A stretch of DNA of 64,000 nt from Diphasiastrum complanatum (taxonomy: Eukaryota; Streptophyta; Lycopodiopsida; Lycopodiales; Lycopodiaceae): positions 2,943,850 to 3,007,849 of the forward strand of contig CM055106.1 of assembly GCA_029204225.1 (NCBI GenBank). Direction: 5' to 3'. Below the pieces are notes generated by a model. It saw only the letters and a list, made by a program, of their open reading frames with translations, ran no database searches and was not told the origin of the DNA. Positions 43,182 through 55,991 of this stretch are shown here, in pieces. A program made the position numbers and the translations under genes. Within the stretch, counting starts at the first letter, position 1; each line of letters begins with the position of its first letter.

Positions 43182-43820
43182 GTTCTGATACCAGGTAAAG
43201 TTTTAGCATGTGTGAACTTTGCAACACACCTTTGAAGGATCTTATGAGGTGTTGTGATTGCACATGAATGATCAAACAACAATCTTACTTGACATTCACG
43301 ATGAGCACAAAAGCATATCATAGACTCAAAAAACTAAGTACTCACTATGAGAGAGAATGTTCAAAAAAGTTTCTAAGTGTTTACTATAAAAAAACTCCTT
43401 GCTCTCGAGTAGAGAGAGATTGTACAAGCAATAAATCTTGTTTAGAGAGAGAAAACCTCAATTCTCATCAAAAGTTACCATATAGCAAACTAGCCAAATT
43501 CTTACATGATGAGGCTCGAGTTCTAAGGTGGATTTGAATATGTGATCAATGGTTGATCCACAACTCTTAGTTAACTCTACTTTCATAGGTCCACATGCCA
43601 AACTACATGCATGATGTTGCATGGATTGCATGTCACTTTTCTAGATGAACTAGACATGTGTAGATCATGTATGTTAAATTGCATGTTGCATTCTACCTAA
43701 CTTTGCATGTCACCTAACATTTTGTGTGCTAACACAACTAAACCTATCTAACAAAAACTCGACCTATTCTACAAGGTCATGTGCTCAATTCACATACCTT
43801 CATTATGTACAATGGAGGAA
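43182..43820 (-). repeat. copia E primer site and LTR, unit 1
   Basis: Primer site 43182-43193, LTR from 43194. The LTR terminus is mutated to GGTAAAG. The right edge is uncertain; the polypurine-like GCCCCCAAAG lies just beyond. Confidence 0.6.
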
Positions 43821-44362
43821 TATAGTGAGCATAGCCCCCAAAGTCAACATAGACAGATATGTTTCGCCTTTTTCACAATTGCTGAGCAGTTTCTTTGAGA
43901 TAATCACTCTATTTTTTGGTACTGTACTTGCAAGTACAATCTGAGTGCCCTTCATTCAAGGTCAACATAAATTTAAGGAGGTGGAAATATGGGTATTTTC
44001 AGCTTTTGAACTGTTTCTTTGTTTTGAAGATTTTTAATGAAGAATTGCATTTCATGCACTTCGAGTCCAATCTAAATTTCCATTTGAAAATTCTTAATGA
44101 AGAGAAGGCCAAGTTCTCCTTTCAATTCTGCAGGGCCCCTTTCAAATCCCATGTGATGGGTGAGTCTAGATCTATCCATCAAGATTACTCCATGTTCCAC
44201 CTTTGATCAAAGATTACTTCCAACATGGTATATTTATGAAAGAAGTTTGTAAGTGAATCTCACATGTGTGGAGGATGTTCCCACGTTGGAGAATTGTGAA
44301 TTAAATTAAAAATGTTAGATATAGGGATCTTATATTTTTTTATCAAGCATCTAGGTGTAGGA

Positions 44363-45019
44363 TGTTGATAGGGTCAAATTTGGCATAGATGGCAAATTAT
44401 CCTTTTCCAATTGTAATGCCACTATTGAGTCAAAATAGAGTAGGAGGCCAAACTCGAGCCAATTAGAGCGTAGATAAGTGTAATGCTTTTGTTTGATGAA
44501 GTTTAAGAGGTCCAATAGGATTTAGAGGTGGAACCATGAGTGGTCCAATAGAATTTGAGATATGCTTGAAAATGGTCCAATAGAATTTAGAGGTGAATGG
44601 ATCAATGGTCCAATAGGATTAAGAAGTGGCAAAAGTGTGGTCCAATTTTGATTGAGCATTGTGGTAGCTCATGGATCTATTAGTATCATTGTACTTCTCA
44701 TTTGGATCTAATTGATTTTGAGATTGAGTGGATTTTGTGAGTAATTGGTTTTCTAGCTTTCTCTCTCTACCCGAGAGCTCATGATGATTTTCTCTCTCTA
44801 CCCGAGGAGAGCAACTTGTTTTTACTTAGAATATTTTTGGAACACTTCCCACACCTGTGACTGAGAGTTGGAAGTGATTGAATGCATGTAGTAGTGTGTT
44901 TTTGCCATAGAATCAAAGATAGATCTTGAATCTCAATCTAGTCTTGATCTTGGTGCATCTACACACCTTAGGAGATCACAAGTACATGTGGTGGACAGTC
45001 CACACGTGTGAAATCAACA
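44363..45019 (+). repeat. LTR F, unit 1
   Basis: Same 657-bp LTR, primer site at 45020-45031. Small differences from the older copy, for example a lost G-box near 44850 (CACACCTGTG). Confidence 0.87.
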
Positions 45020-45491
45020 TGGTATCAGAGCTAGTCCACATACAATGAACTATATCCGTGATGGATCTAATCTTGATATCAAAGACTATCTTGATCTTTT
45101 TTAGGCTAGTTACTCTCTCAAGGATGTAAGTGTCCACTTTGGATGCTTCACTTAATCTCAAGAGGAGTTTACAATTTGCCTCAAAACATGTGAAAACATG
45201 ATTTTCAAAAAAGCGAGTACCAAGCTCAATCTTGTTCTTACTAGAACCAAGAGCATACTTTTGACAATGCAATATCTTGCCTTCAAAAAGTATTGGAAAC
45301 ATATCTAAGTGAATAATGACAAGAAACATGTCTATACCATAAGCATCATACAAAACTAATATAGCTTTTCTTGAACTTTGAGATCCAAAAAATTCAATGA
45401 AGCAAGATAGCATTGTTGGATTTACTCCTTCCACTCTCCTAACAATTTTAATCTGCCTCCATTCATGTTGTATATTTTCTAACGTTGTCAC
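44976..45491 (-). CDS. unrecognised minus-strand open frame, unit 1
   Basis: 171 codons opening MTTLENIQHEWRQIK. The longer reading compared with the older unit suggests the upstream start was lost there. No function can be assigned. Confidence 0.25.
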   Translation of the reverse strand: MTTLENIQHEWRQIKIVRRVEGVNPTMLSCFIEFFGSQSSRKAILVLYDAYGIDMFLVIIHLDMFPILFEGKILHCQKYALGSSKNKIELGTRFFENHVFTCFEANCKLLLRLSEASKVDTYILERVTSLKKIKIVFDIKIRSITDIVHCMWTSSDTMLISHVWTVHHMYL

Positions 45492-45723
45492 GCAGTCTGC
45501 ATTTTTACACGCAAATTTGCACAGACGAATAAAACGCTAATGAATCGCAACACTGTGTTTTTACATAGGTCATGGTGACAGACATCATTGCTTAGGACAC
45601 TTGAATTATGCATCTGTTTTGAACATGTCCAGACAATCCATGGTTCTTGATCTCGACTATCCTTCTGGTAAGGTCGATCTCCCTATCTGTCATAGCTGCA
45701 TCTTCCACTTCCCAATCTTGACG

Positions 45724-45950
45724 TTATGCTTTCTCTTGGTTATAAAACCAATCTTGAATAGCTCCAGTTAAGGCCATAGGAAATAACTGAAGTTTATCTT
45801 GTGAAAAACTTTAACATAAATCCTACATGATTTAGAAAAGATCAAGTGAAATTTGATGGGATCAAATAATCCATTGTACTTTGGTATTTCTAAATGAGAA
45901 GACCTTCTAACAACAATTGGTGGTGGGTTCAATGGTCCTCCGTCATCCAT
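45724..45950 (-). pseudogene. gypsy gag fragment, unit 1
   Basis: As the older copy but one A shorter in the GAAAAAACTTT run, which shifts the frame after KVF and removes the FPMALTG part from the frame. Confidence 0.72.
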
Positions 45951-46445
45951 AATTCCAAATTATGACAATCAGATAATGAGATTGGATCTAGATTTTTCAA
46001 ACAAAATCCTATCTCAGATCAAACTAGATCTATAAAATCTCTATCACTTGAAAATAGTCAAATTTTTTATTTTTGGGAAATAGATCTTGATCAAGCGATT
46101 TGACACTAGAATGATGGATTTTGTTTTTAGAATTACTATCAAAATATAACAGAATGGTTTCAAAATTTGATAGAGGCCCGATCCGATAGATTAGAATCCA
46201 AAAATAGTATAGACGAAGGTTATCTGAGTGAAGCTAACTCGATGAAGGTTTTTCACTATTATTTATGGTAAAAAAATCACTGATTTGACTGTTTTTTGAC
46301 AAATCTGAAAAAGTAAACCTTCGACGACTTATAGTGGATAGATCTGACAGAGATAAATATATGGTAGAATTGGCGAAGGTTCTTTTTGATGAACAATAAG
46401 GTTTTTATAATTTGACGAGAATAAAAATAGATTTTTTTTAAGATC

Positions 46446-47017
46446 TTGAAAGATATAATCTTCGCCGAACTCACAAATGATAACTTACTATATTTAGAAT
46501 CTTCAAAAAATTCTACAAAAAATCTGGTAAAAGTCAAGAGTAATACTGATAGTGCCATTGGTGGAATCACACCCTTTGAAGTTTTGTATGACACAAAGTC
46601 AAATCGAAAAGATTTGAAAGTTTTTGGATGTATGTTTATGTCCACATGTCTTTAGAAGTAAGGAAGAAAGAATATGCTACTTCATTTAGAGACATTTTTG
46701 TTGGCTATAGTGAATGTAACAAGCGATATAAGATTTATAATCCTATCTTTAATAAAGTTAAAGTAAATATAGATGTTCTCTTTGATGAATCTCATTATGT
46801 CAAAGTAAATGAGAGCTCATCTAACTCTCATGTTGTCAAAGATCTTAAAAAGGCCAAGGAGGAGCTTAAAGATGATGAAGACTTTGAGGATCTATCTCAA
46901 GATCCAAGAAGGCCAAGAAGATCTACAAGACACAAGACTGAGCCATCAAGGCTCACCTATATTGAGAATGGAAAGCAAAGGAAAATTCTCATCCTATCAC
47001 ACATAATTTTGATCTAG
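46446..47017 (+). pseudogene. copia integrase C-terminal fragment, unit 1
   Basis: Retains DLKVFGCMF, which the older copy lost, but a frameshift splits it into 46446-46655 and 46628-47017. Confidence 0.75.
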
Positions 47018-48498
47018 ATCAAGATCTAATCATTAGCTTTGTGGTGATCAATCTAACTTGTGGATCGATTGTAGATCCATTTATCATTAAGAGTCTGCGG
47101 CTATTATCTTGTCAAATTAGTAAGCACTTTTAATCAAAACTGATATGTCTAATTCCCTAGTGTTCAGGGACTAGGTCAGTGGAGATCCAACATTGGTTGG
47201 GTTGGTTTAGTCTACTACATATCCCCTTGGTGTCTTTTGAGCTCTACTCGAATTGGGAGTCTCGGGAGACATTTTAAAAACCATGATTCAAAACTGGGTG
47301 GCTCTTATTTGTTAAAAAAAATCTTGTTTTGATCTCATTTTCATTGGTTGGATTTTTTATTTCTCAGTTGAATTCACTAGGTTTATTGATATCAACATTT
47401 TCAAAATGTGTCATTGTTGTTGATTGTAGAATGTGTAATTCAAAGATTCTTCTACAAGAGACTTGTCACAACCTTGTTCTACAATAATAAGTTAAAAGCA
47501 AAATCTGAGACATCAATAACATGATGACCAAAACAAAGAGAAATAACATGGAGACCCATTTTTTTAAATTTTTTAATTTTTTTTAAAAAGTATCCAAATT
47601 TAAAATACTTCAAATAAATATATTGTAATGTTAAAAAAATGTTGTATTTTGCAAAAAAATAATTCAAGCTACAAAATTTTGGTCAATAGATTTTCATAAA
47701 TAGCCTAAAATTAGCTTATATTAAATAATAATACTATTTAAAATAAAATCATTAGATACACAACCACTAAAATACCTAAAAAATATTTTTTGCTTACTTA
47801 AAACAAAAGTTATAGTTTTTTTTTTTTGGAATTGTAAAAGTTTTTTAAATTACAATTCTTGTATCAAAAAAAAATATTTTCTAAATTATGCTAAAAATTT
47901 GAATCGATATTTTTTAAAATTTTAATTTTTTAAAAATCTTTACTTATATCTACGTAAGTTTATTAAATATCTAGACATAAAATCAACGCAAATAAAATTA
48001 CTTTACAATAATCGAGATTAAATGATTTGTGAAAATATTTAAATCACCCTAAAAAAATTTGAAAATTCTTTTCGTTTCTTAAAATTTCTAGCAATATTTT
48101 TTTTTTACAAAAAATATTATAAAAACACATCTAAAATTAAATATTATAAACTTGATAAATCATCACAATGTTAATTTTTGGTAATGATTATCAATGTTAA
48201 AATTTTTAAAATATTTCAAATTCTTAATTTTAAATGGTTAAAAAACAAATTTAAGGACATTAAATCAATAAAAAAAAATTCAAAACACAATATATCCAAA
48301 AATATAAATGCAATTATTCTTTAAAACAAAAGAGAATTTTTTATTCCCAAAAATCATCGAGGTCATTTACATCTTTTTCTTTTTCTTGAGTAGCCACTGT
48401 ACTTTCAAGTGGCACCTCATCTACAATTTTCTCGACTACCGTTACTACATTGTAATCTTGAATTAAGACATCAACAAATTCTCTTGTGTCACCTACTT

Positions 48499-49880
48499 TT
48501 AGCTAGTAGGAGGCTGAGGTTCCTTGGACAAGGGAATTATTGTATTCTCGTTGTCTAAACTCTTTCCCACCTCAGATAGTTCATCTGGCAAAATTGAAAG
48601 AGATTTCATTCTCATTTTTACAAAATCAACTAAATTAGTATCTAAATCTACTGCAACAACATGTCTGTCTTTCTGAACAACACATGCGCTTGTAGTGCCG
48701 CTACCGCTAAATAAATCCAAAACCCAATTAGTTGGATGAAAAAAAATATCAATAAAATGATTAATTAATTGCTGTGGCTTTTGGTAGAGACAAGCCACGG
48801 AACCCGTCATTGGATTTTTTTAATTTCTTCATCACGGTTGGATACTGGAACAAGTTTTCAAAACTTGTCAGTCCGGAAGTGTTGTAACGAAGCATTGAGC
48901 GTTTGTCATCCAAAGAATAATAACCGATGGTTATGTATTCTATTTCATTGCAAAGTTGTGCTCCTCTCGAGTTCCTAACATTGGGCTTGTACCTGACATG
49001 AAACATTACAATTAAAATAAGTTTAAAATTTTAACTTTCAAATAAAAAATTTAAAATATAAATATAAATTAAAATACGAATGAATAATTTAGGAACTTAG
49101 AAACTTACCACACAACATTCTCTATTCCCGCATTACAGAAAGTTAGTAGAGTTTTCTGTACTAATGCTGACTGCCAAGAAGAATGAAAAATAACAACTCT
49201 CCAAATTGGAGAAGTTGTGACTTCAAGAAAACCCTGCATAAAACTATGGATTTCAGTGAATTTGAAAGGGGAATCATCATTTAATGATTCCTTCATCTGA
49301 AATCCATATGGTTTATCGGCGATGCAGAGTGTATAAGGCCTTTTTTTTAAAAAAAATTGAAATTTCTCTATAATCACCCTCCTCAACCAAGTAAAAGCAT
49401 GGTTGATCATCGACACTTTTGGGAAGGTAGGTCTCTAATGGAGCCTCCTCCGCAATGGTCTCACCTCGTGCCAATCTCTCCTTGTCCCTTTCTTCCGCTT
49501 TTGCCTTCAGAATATGTCTCTTGAATTGTTCTGAAAGGACTTTGTTTTTCTTGTCTTCAGGAGATTGAAAAAAAAAAAACTATGCTTAGCATAGGAGACA
49601 AAAATATAAAATAAAATAGGAGACTTAACTTATCAAAAAAATAATTAAATAAAGAAAAAGCTATGCTTAGCATAGGAGACATAAAATATAGAAAAGAAAC
49701 AATTAATAAGCACCTATGCTAAGCATGGGTGAAATAAATACCATGTCTCTAAACAAAATCAGAAATGGACTCAAGGATTCATTTCGGCTGCTCGGAGGAT
49801 GAAGCCTCTCGCACTCATCAAAATCTTGACAGTTTAACCTTGTCACAGGGGCTTCTTGAACTTTCATAAATAATTTATGC
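48499..49880 (-). pseudogene. beta-class DNA N4/N6 aminomethyltransferase, unit 1 (best copy)
   Basis: Inferred exons 49880-49742 (acceptor TGCAG, donor GTATTT), 49579-49109 and 48992-48499. The first intron's acceptor (GCATAG before a T run) is weak but keeps frame. Exon 2 encodes a Lys/Glu-rich stretch (SPEDKKNKVLSEQFKRH) and then the catalytic region. The expected D/S-P-P-Y/F/W motif reads D-K-P-Y, a Pro-to-Lys change. Exon 3 continues YKPNVRNSRG and EIEYITIGYYS, typical of this family after motif IV. A one-base shift in an A7 run before NPMTGSVACLYQKPQQ then breaks the frame. SAM-binding DLFSGSGTTSACVV is intact in the second frame. C-terminus ends at TAG 48499. Either a pseudogene or, if the run is misread, nearly full-length. 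Confidence 0.83.
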
Positions 49881-51356
49881 CTGCATTTAAAAAGTATAAT
49901 TGTTAAAAATCCAACAAAATTATAAAAATCACTTTATTACAAAAGACACCAAATGGCTTATTGGGCATTATACTTTAGCTATTTTGGGTGACATGCATCA
50001 ATTTTGAATGATTTGAAGCTTGAAAGCAGCTCGGTATTACTTGAATTCGATCACTCTATAAACAATCTTGTGCATTACATGCCAAAGTTGTATCTCAATT
50101 GATATATTACATCGAAAGTTGTATCTCAATTGATATATTGCATCGATTTTGAGTTACATCAAGTGACAAAGGCACGCCTTTATAAAACATAAAAATCTTT
50201 TTTAATTCATAATTCAAAAGGTATCTAGAAAATTAAATGTTTTTCCTAAATTAACTTGATATCACATACATTTTTCTATTTAGGAAAATGTTTTCCTAAC
50301 AATCAAGGGTTTTCCTAGATGAAATATATGCCAAGATACATTTTATTACTAGGAAATCTTTTTCCTAATTAGAGATGGTGCAAATGTATCTAGGAATGTC
50401 AATGTTTTCCTTAGATAAAATTTGTGCACATACATTTCTTAACTAGGAAAAATGTTTTCCTAGTTAGAAGGAGTCTCTAACTAGGAAATTCCACAATTTT
50501 CCTATGCAGGAACATGTCATATTTTTCTTGTGCAAAGAGACAGGGGTTGATCTGCTAACACACATCAAAGTGATAATAACCTGCAAGATGGTAAAGATTT
50601 CTTTCTGTTCAATTGAGTTTGCAAATATGATCTGTAGCAAGAAACACTGGCGCTTTGATGAGGTATATTTCTAAAGGAATGTCCTCAGCAGCAAAACATG
50701 AACTTATTTCTTACACCTAGCAGATCCATATATGGTACAATCCAGGTGGTAGTAGTAGTAGTTGCTCAATAATTTCGTTTGGGTGGTGCTAAGAGGTGGC
50801 CCAAGTCTCAATCTAGGATACAGGACACAGGAGTTGATCTGATAACACACTTCAAAAGTGATATTTTGAGCAAGAAATTAGAAATTTCTTTTCGCTCAAT
50901 TGAGTTGTCCAATACTTTTTGTAACAAGAAACTCTAGTTCTAATTTGTTGAAGTATATTTCCAGACGAATGCCTTCAGCAACAAAACATGAACTTCTTTC
51001 TGTGAATTACAAATGACAGATCCATCTACAGTACCATTAGCTTGAACCAAATCAGTTAAAACATCTTCAGCCATAGATAGAATTAGGTACCCATCGATGG
51101 ACCAAGTATTTGTAGAAATCGTCTACTATATAAGGAGCATTCGTAAAAGAATAATAATTTTGCAAACTCGAGAGACTTATGCCATTAACATGGACAGTTA
51201 TAGACGATATTTGAAGTATAGGGGTTTATATGACTTGTTAGACCCCGAATTCCTTAGAATGTACATCTACTAGTTGCAGCAATATTAATGTCGTAAGTTC
51301 TATGGTATAAGAGTTTCTGCGTGCATGCAGAATTGGCAGTTCACAAAAGCTGCTAT

Positions 51357-52397
51357 TTAAGATTTAGGAACCCATAAGAGATTGCTTCCATAAAGCCAGT
51401 GGCATGCTTTGTTTTGGGAGCTCAAGTGAAGAGCCGTGAATTCCTGTTTGAGAGATGGGCTCCAGGCATGGCAAACTGCACTTCGTTCGAAAACAGTTCC
51501 CTGCTCTGATTTGAGGGTAAGGTTGAAGACTTCACTTCCTTTTAAGTAGTGGCAATAATAAACTCCAAAAGGAAACACAAAGCTATGACACGATAACGGG
51601 GATGTGGAGGAAGTAACTTTCACTTCTATTACGGTCACCAATTCTTGGGATCCCTGAATGCTGGGCTCAGATAAAACTTCCACATGCGATCCAATGGTGG
51701 AGGCTACCATTTCCAGCATGTCTTCAACTGATGTGATGCATCGTTTTATCTGTCCTTCTCCTGAAGGAGTCTCACAAGCTTTTATCACCATAGCCATATT
51801 ATACGACATGTTTGAGTGCTTCGAGATGTTGAGCATGTTGTCAAGGTCTTCAAGTCCTTCGCAGGAGAAGGGAAACTTAACTGCTAGACTTCGGGGTAAG
51901 AATGCCTTCATGGGAACAGGATCATGAAGGTCTGGAAGCATCACTTGCCTGCCGTTGCCAAGAGTCTCTTCGGGAAAAAAGACATTGTCTCTTTCGAAAA
52001 GTTCTGACTGACTGGTTATGTTGGACTTCGGAGTGCAGGGGTTCACGTCCGTCGACGACGTAGAGAGTACAGCAGCAACAAAGACAGTACCGCTAGGTGA
52101 AAATCGCCCGATAGATGAGTTGCACGAAAGATTAGATGTTTCACAAAATTCTACACTCTTCTGTGACAACGATCCTCTAGCTATCATAGAAGAAAATCGC
52201 TCCACGTCTTTCTCATGGAGAGGTGACAAGCGTCCCAAAAGCAAGGGGGGTATAATCACCTCTGGAAAGGTGGAGTTCCACATGCTGAGTACAGTTTTTG
52301 CAGAATCGCTTTCGGTGTCGATATCTTTCAGAGACATTAGATCTTTCAGCATGCGCAAGGGTTGACCTGCTGTTAGCAACTGCAGCTGAAGCAGCAC
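51357..52397 (-). CDS. BURP-domain protein, large 3' exon, unit 2
   Basis: Identical in translation to the copy 11,629 bp to the left, with the same acceptor and stop. Confidence 0.87.
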   Translation of the reverse strand: MLLQLQLLTAGQPLRMLKDLMSLKDIDTESDSAKTVLSMWNSTFPEVIIPPLLLGRLSPLHEKDVERFSSMIARGSLSQKSVEFCETSNLSCNSSIGRFSPSGTVFVAAVLSTSSTDVNPCTPKSNITSQSELFERDNVFFPEETLGNGRQVMLPDLHDPVPMKAFLPRSLAVKFPFSCEGLEDLDNMLNISKHSNMSYNMAMVIKACETPSGEGQIKRCITSVEDMLEMVASTIGSHVEVLSEPSIQGSQELVTVIEVKVTSSTSPLSCHSFVFPFGVYYCHYLKGSEVFNLTLKSEQGTVFERSAVCHAWSPSLKQEFTALHLSSQNKACHWLYGSNLLWVPKS

Positions 52398-52962
52398 CTG
52401 CAAAATCAAACATGTATCGACATCACCTTCTCAAGACATCATCGTGATAGAAAAATAACCGGATCCCTACTAATCGTTCCCACAAAACAGAAATGACGGA
52501 AAACATATTGCCCGACGTGCATGCGCTTTTCTCATTTTCATGCCAGTTATACCAGTGTTGCTACAGCGACCCGGATTGTGATGTGATAATTCGGGTTTCT
52601 CATCTTTAAAAACAGGATGTTGATATTGTAGGATTTATTACGTCAATCTGCAACAACAATTACAATTATCAATACGAGAGTGTGTGGTTGCTCACTCTAG
52701 CTCTACTATGAGACGAATCAACAACATATCTCGCTGTTTATCTTAACAGTCCTAGAAATTTGCGTAGAAAGAAATACGTGGAATGAAAGGAGCCAGTCAT
52801 TCGAGACTCTCTGAGCATGACAATTCACAAAAAAATGAGAAAATTGGGCTGCAGTGGGAAGTTTGATGTCATCGACATCATCTACCTGCTGAAAGCGCAA
52901 CAGAATCTAGAATGCGAGTATATAACGCGTCACCCACATGAAGGAAAGCAAGTCTGAGTGTG

Positions 52963-54041
52963 TCAATTCTACACTCATTATCATTTGCAATATAGATTGC
53001 TCTTTTTGTACCTTCATAAGGCATGAGACTTGTGAAAAAATTCCTAGAACTAGACATATGGGAACTAGCCCCACTTTGCATCCACCATATTTCTTCACTT
53101 TTGAAAGGAAAGGATGAAAAACTTGAAATTATTAAAGAATCCTCTCTATCACTCTCATTGCCCTCACACTCTTCCTCATTAGTAAGGTTAGCTTGCTTAA
53201 GCTGGTTCTTTTTCTTGAAACAATTTGATGCATAATGGCCCTTCTTACCACAAAAGAAGCATTTGATTCTTGACATCTTCTTCTTGCCATTGGATGTTGT
53301 AGCTTGTGATGATTGATCCTCATCACCTTCTTTGGCTTTGTCCTTGTCCTTCTTGAAGTGTTGTTGTTGTCCTTTGCCCCTTCCTCTTGACTTGTCCTTG
53401 GTGAAGAGTGCTTTGTCATCTCCACCATCCTTCATTTAGACTTTGTTGATCCTCAGTAACTTGTTTTCTTGCCTGCTTTCTTCAGCAATTAGAACTCCTT
53501 GAAGAGTTTCCAACGTTGGTAGCTCCTCCTTGATAGCATATGTTTGAACAACGTTTTCAAATTCATCTCTTAATCCATTAAGGATTACTTGAAAAAGATC
53601 ATTGTTCTTTAGAGCATCTCCAATGTATGCTAATTCTTTGTGAAGACCTTCAACTCTCATGACATAGTTTGAAGCATTCTCATCAACTCTTTGATAGCTT
53701 AGAAATATTTGATTTCTAAGTGTGAGCAATCTTGATGTGTTCTTTGCTTCATAAATTGTCTTAAGGATGTCCCAAGTCTCCTTGGCCAAGTTGCAAGAAC
53801 TAATTTCTCTTAACACTTCACTATTAGACACATTCATTTTGATAAAATGAAGAGCAACCTTGGATCTGTGCTTGAATGTTTGAGCTTTAGTAGGAGCTTC
53901 AAATTCTACTTCAATTCCTAACACAATGTCCAATACATCTTGAAGAACCAATACTGATTCCATTCTTATCTTCCAAATAGCATAGTTGGAAGATGTTAAC
54001 CTCTCACCATGTTCCAAGAGATATGAACCCATGGATGTCAT
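52963..54041 (-). pseudogene. copia E gag-protease, second copy
   Basis: Identical to 41334-42412, including the stop (53436) and the Asp-to-Gln protease. Confidence 0.85.
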
Positions 54042-54810
54042 GTTCTCTTTGAGAAATTTTCTAGTAATGACAAAAAAGTAGAATTGAATGTGTTGCTTCT
54101 CTCTCAACCTAGGATCTAACTTGAAATGTTGATGCAACCGATTGAAATCTTGCAACAAAATATGTGAGATCTTGCTCACAACAAAGAATCAATCAACCTG
54201 AATTTAGATCTTGCCTCTATCTAGTGATGAAGCACTCACAACTTTGATTTCAATTTCTTCCACGAGTTTCAAAGAACTGAAAATACTCTAGCATCTCACA
54301 TGCAACTCAAACACAAGTCATTTTTGTGAAATGATGTGGCTATGACCTCGAAAAACTTGTCTAAACAATCCTATCTTTGATTGACAACAGAAAATGAGAA
54401 TTTTGATGACATTGAATAGATGTGTGCTCTCTTTGGCATGTCCCTCAAGATGGGGTGCACTCCCTACCTCTTTTATTGCCTTTCACTCTCTATAATCAAA
54501 TCAAATTGAGCTAAAAACTAAAGCATCACAATCTACACTTCAACACCTTTTCAACAAGCAATTAAACACCAAATTTGGATCAATCCTTGGGATATACCAC
54601 CTAAATGAAGAAGTCTGATCTCACACGTGCAAGACCTCTGGTCCGTATAGGGCTCATTTGAAGCAAATAAGGCTTGATTTGATTCACCTATGATCCAAAA
54701 CTTGTTTGATTGCAAGCGAGTTTGTATTTCTCTCCCAAATCCGAGTTCCTTCAAGCAATTACTCTCAAGAATTGAGCAAGCTATGATGAATGCAGACTTA
54801 CCTCAACAAA

Positions 54811-55449
54811 GTTCTGATACCAGGTAAAGTTTTAGCATGTGTGAACTTTGCAACACACCTTTGAAGGATCTTATGAGGTGTTGTGATTGCACATGAATGA
54901 TCAAACAACAATCTTACTTGACATTCACGATGAGCACAAAAGCATATCATAGACTCAAAAAACTAAGTACTCACTATGAGAGAGAATGTTCAAAAAAGTT
55001 TCTAAGTGTTTACTATAAAAAAACTCCTTGCTCTCGAGTAGAGAGAGATTGTACAAGCAATAAATCTTGTTTAGAGAGAGAAAACCTCAATTCTCATCAA
55101 AAGTTACCATATAGCAAACTAGCCAAATTCTTACATGATGAGGCTCGAGTTCTAAGGTGGATTTGAATATGTGATCAATGGTTGATCCACAACTCTTAGT
55201 TAACTCTACTTTCATAGGTCCACATGCCAAACTACATGCATGATGTTGCATGGATTGCATGTCACTTTTCTAGATGAACTAGACATGTGTAGATCATGTA
55301 TGTTAAATTGCATGTTGCATTCTACCTAACTTTGCATGTCACCTAACATTTTGTGTGCTAACACAACTAAACCTATCTAACAAAAACTCGACCTATTCTA
55401 CAAGGTCATGTGCTCAATTCACATACCTTCATTATGTACAATGGAGGAA
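54811..55449 (-). repeat. copia E primer site and LTR, unit 2
   Basis: Identical to the unit 1 copy, including the mutated GG terminus at 54823. Sharing this defect shows DNA-level copying. Confidence 0.6.
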
Positions 55450-55991
55450 TATAGTGAGCATAGCCCCCAAAGTCAACATAGACAGATATGTTTCGCCTTT
55501 TTCACAATTGCTGAGCAGTTTCTTTGAGATAATCACTCTATTTTTTGGTACTGTACTTGCAAGTACAATCTGAGTGCCCTTCATTCAAGGTCAACATAAA
55601 TTTAAGGAGGTGGAAATATGGGTATTTTCAGCTTTTGAACTGTTTCTTTGTTTTGAAGATTTTTAATGAAGAATTGCATTTCATGCACTTCGAGTCCAAT
55701 CTAAATTTCCATTTGAAAATTCTTAATGAAGAGAAGGCCAAGTTCTCCTTTCAATTCTGCAGGGCCCCTTTCAAATCCCATGTGATGGGTGAGTCTAGAT
55801 CTATCCATCAAGATTACTCCATGTTCCACCTTTGATCAAAGATTACTTCCAACATGGTATATTTATGAAAGAAGTTTGTAAGTGAATCTCACATGTGTGG
55901 AGGATGTTCCCACGTTGGAGAATTGTGAATTAAATTAAAAATGTTAGATATAGGGATCTTATATTTTTTTATCAAGCATCTAGGTGTAGGA

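Larger units (their letters stand above)
39724..51352. repeat. tandem array, complete unit 1 (11,629 bp)
   Basis: Holds, left to right: BURP exon, copia E gag-protease, E leader, primer site and LTR, LTR F, copia and gypsy fragments, AT-rich block, methyltransferase pseudogene, hairpin cluster. All compared landmarks recur exactly 11,629 bp further right. Confidence 0.92.
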
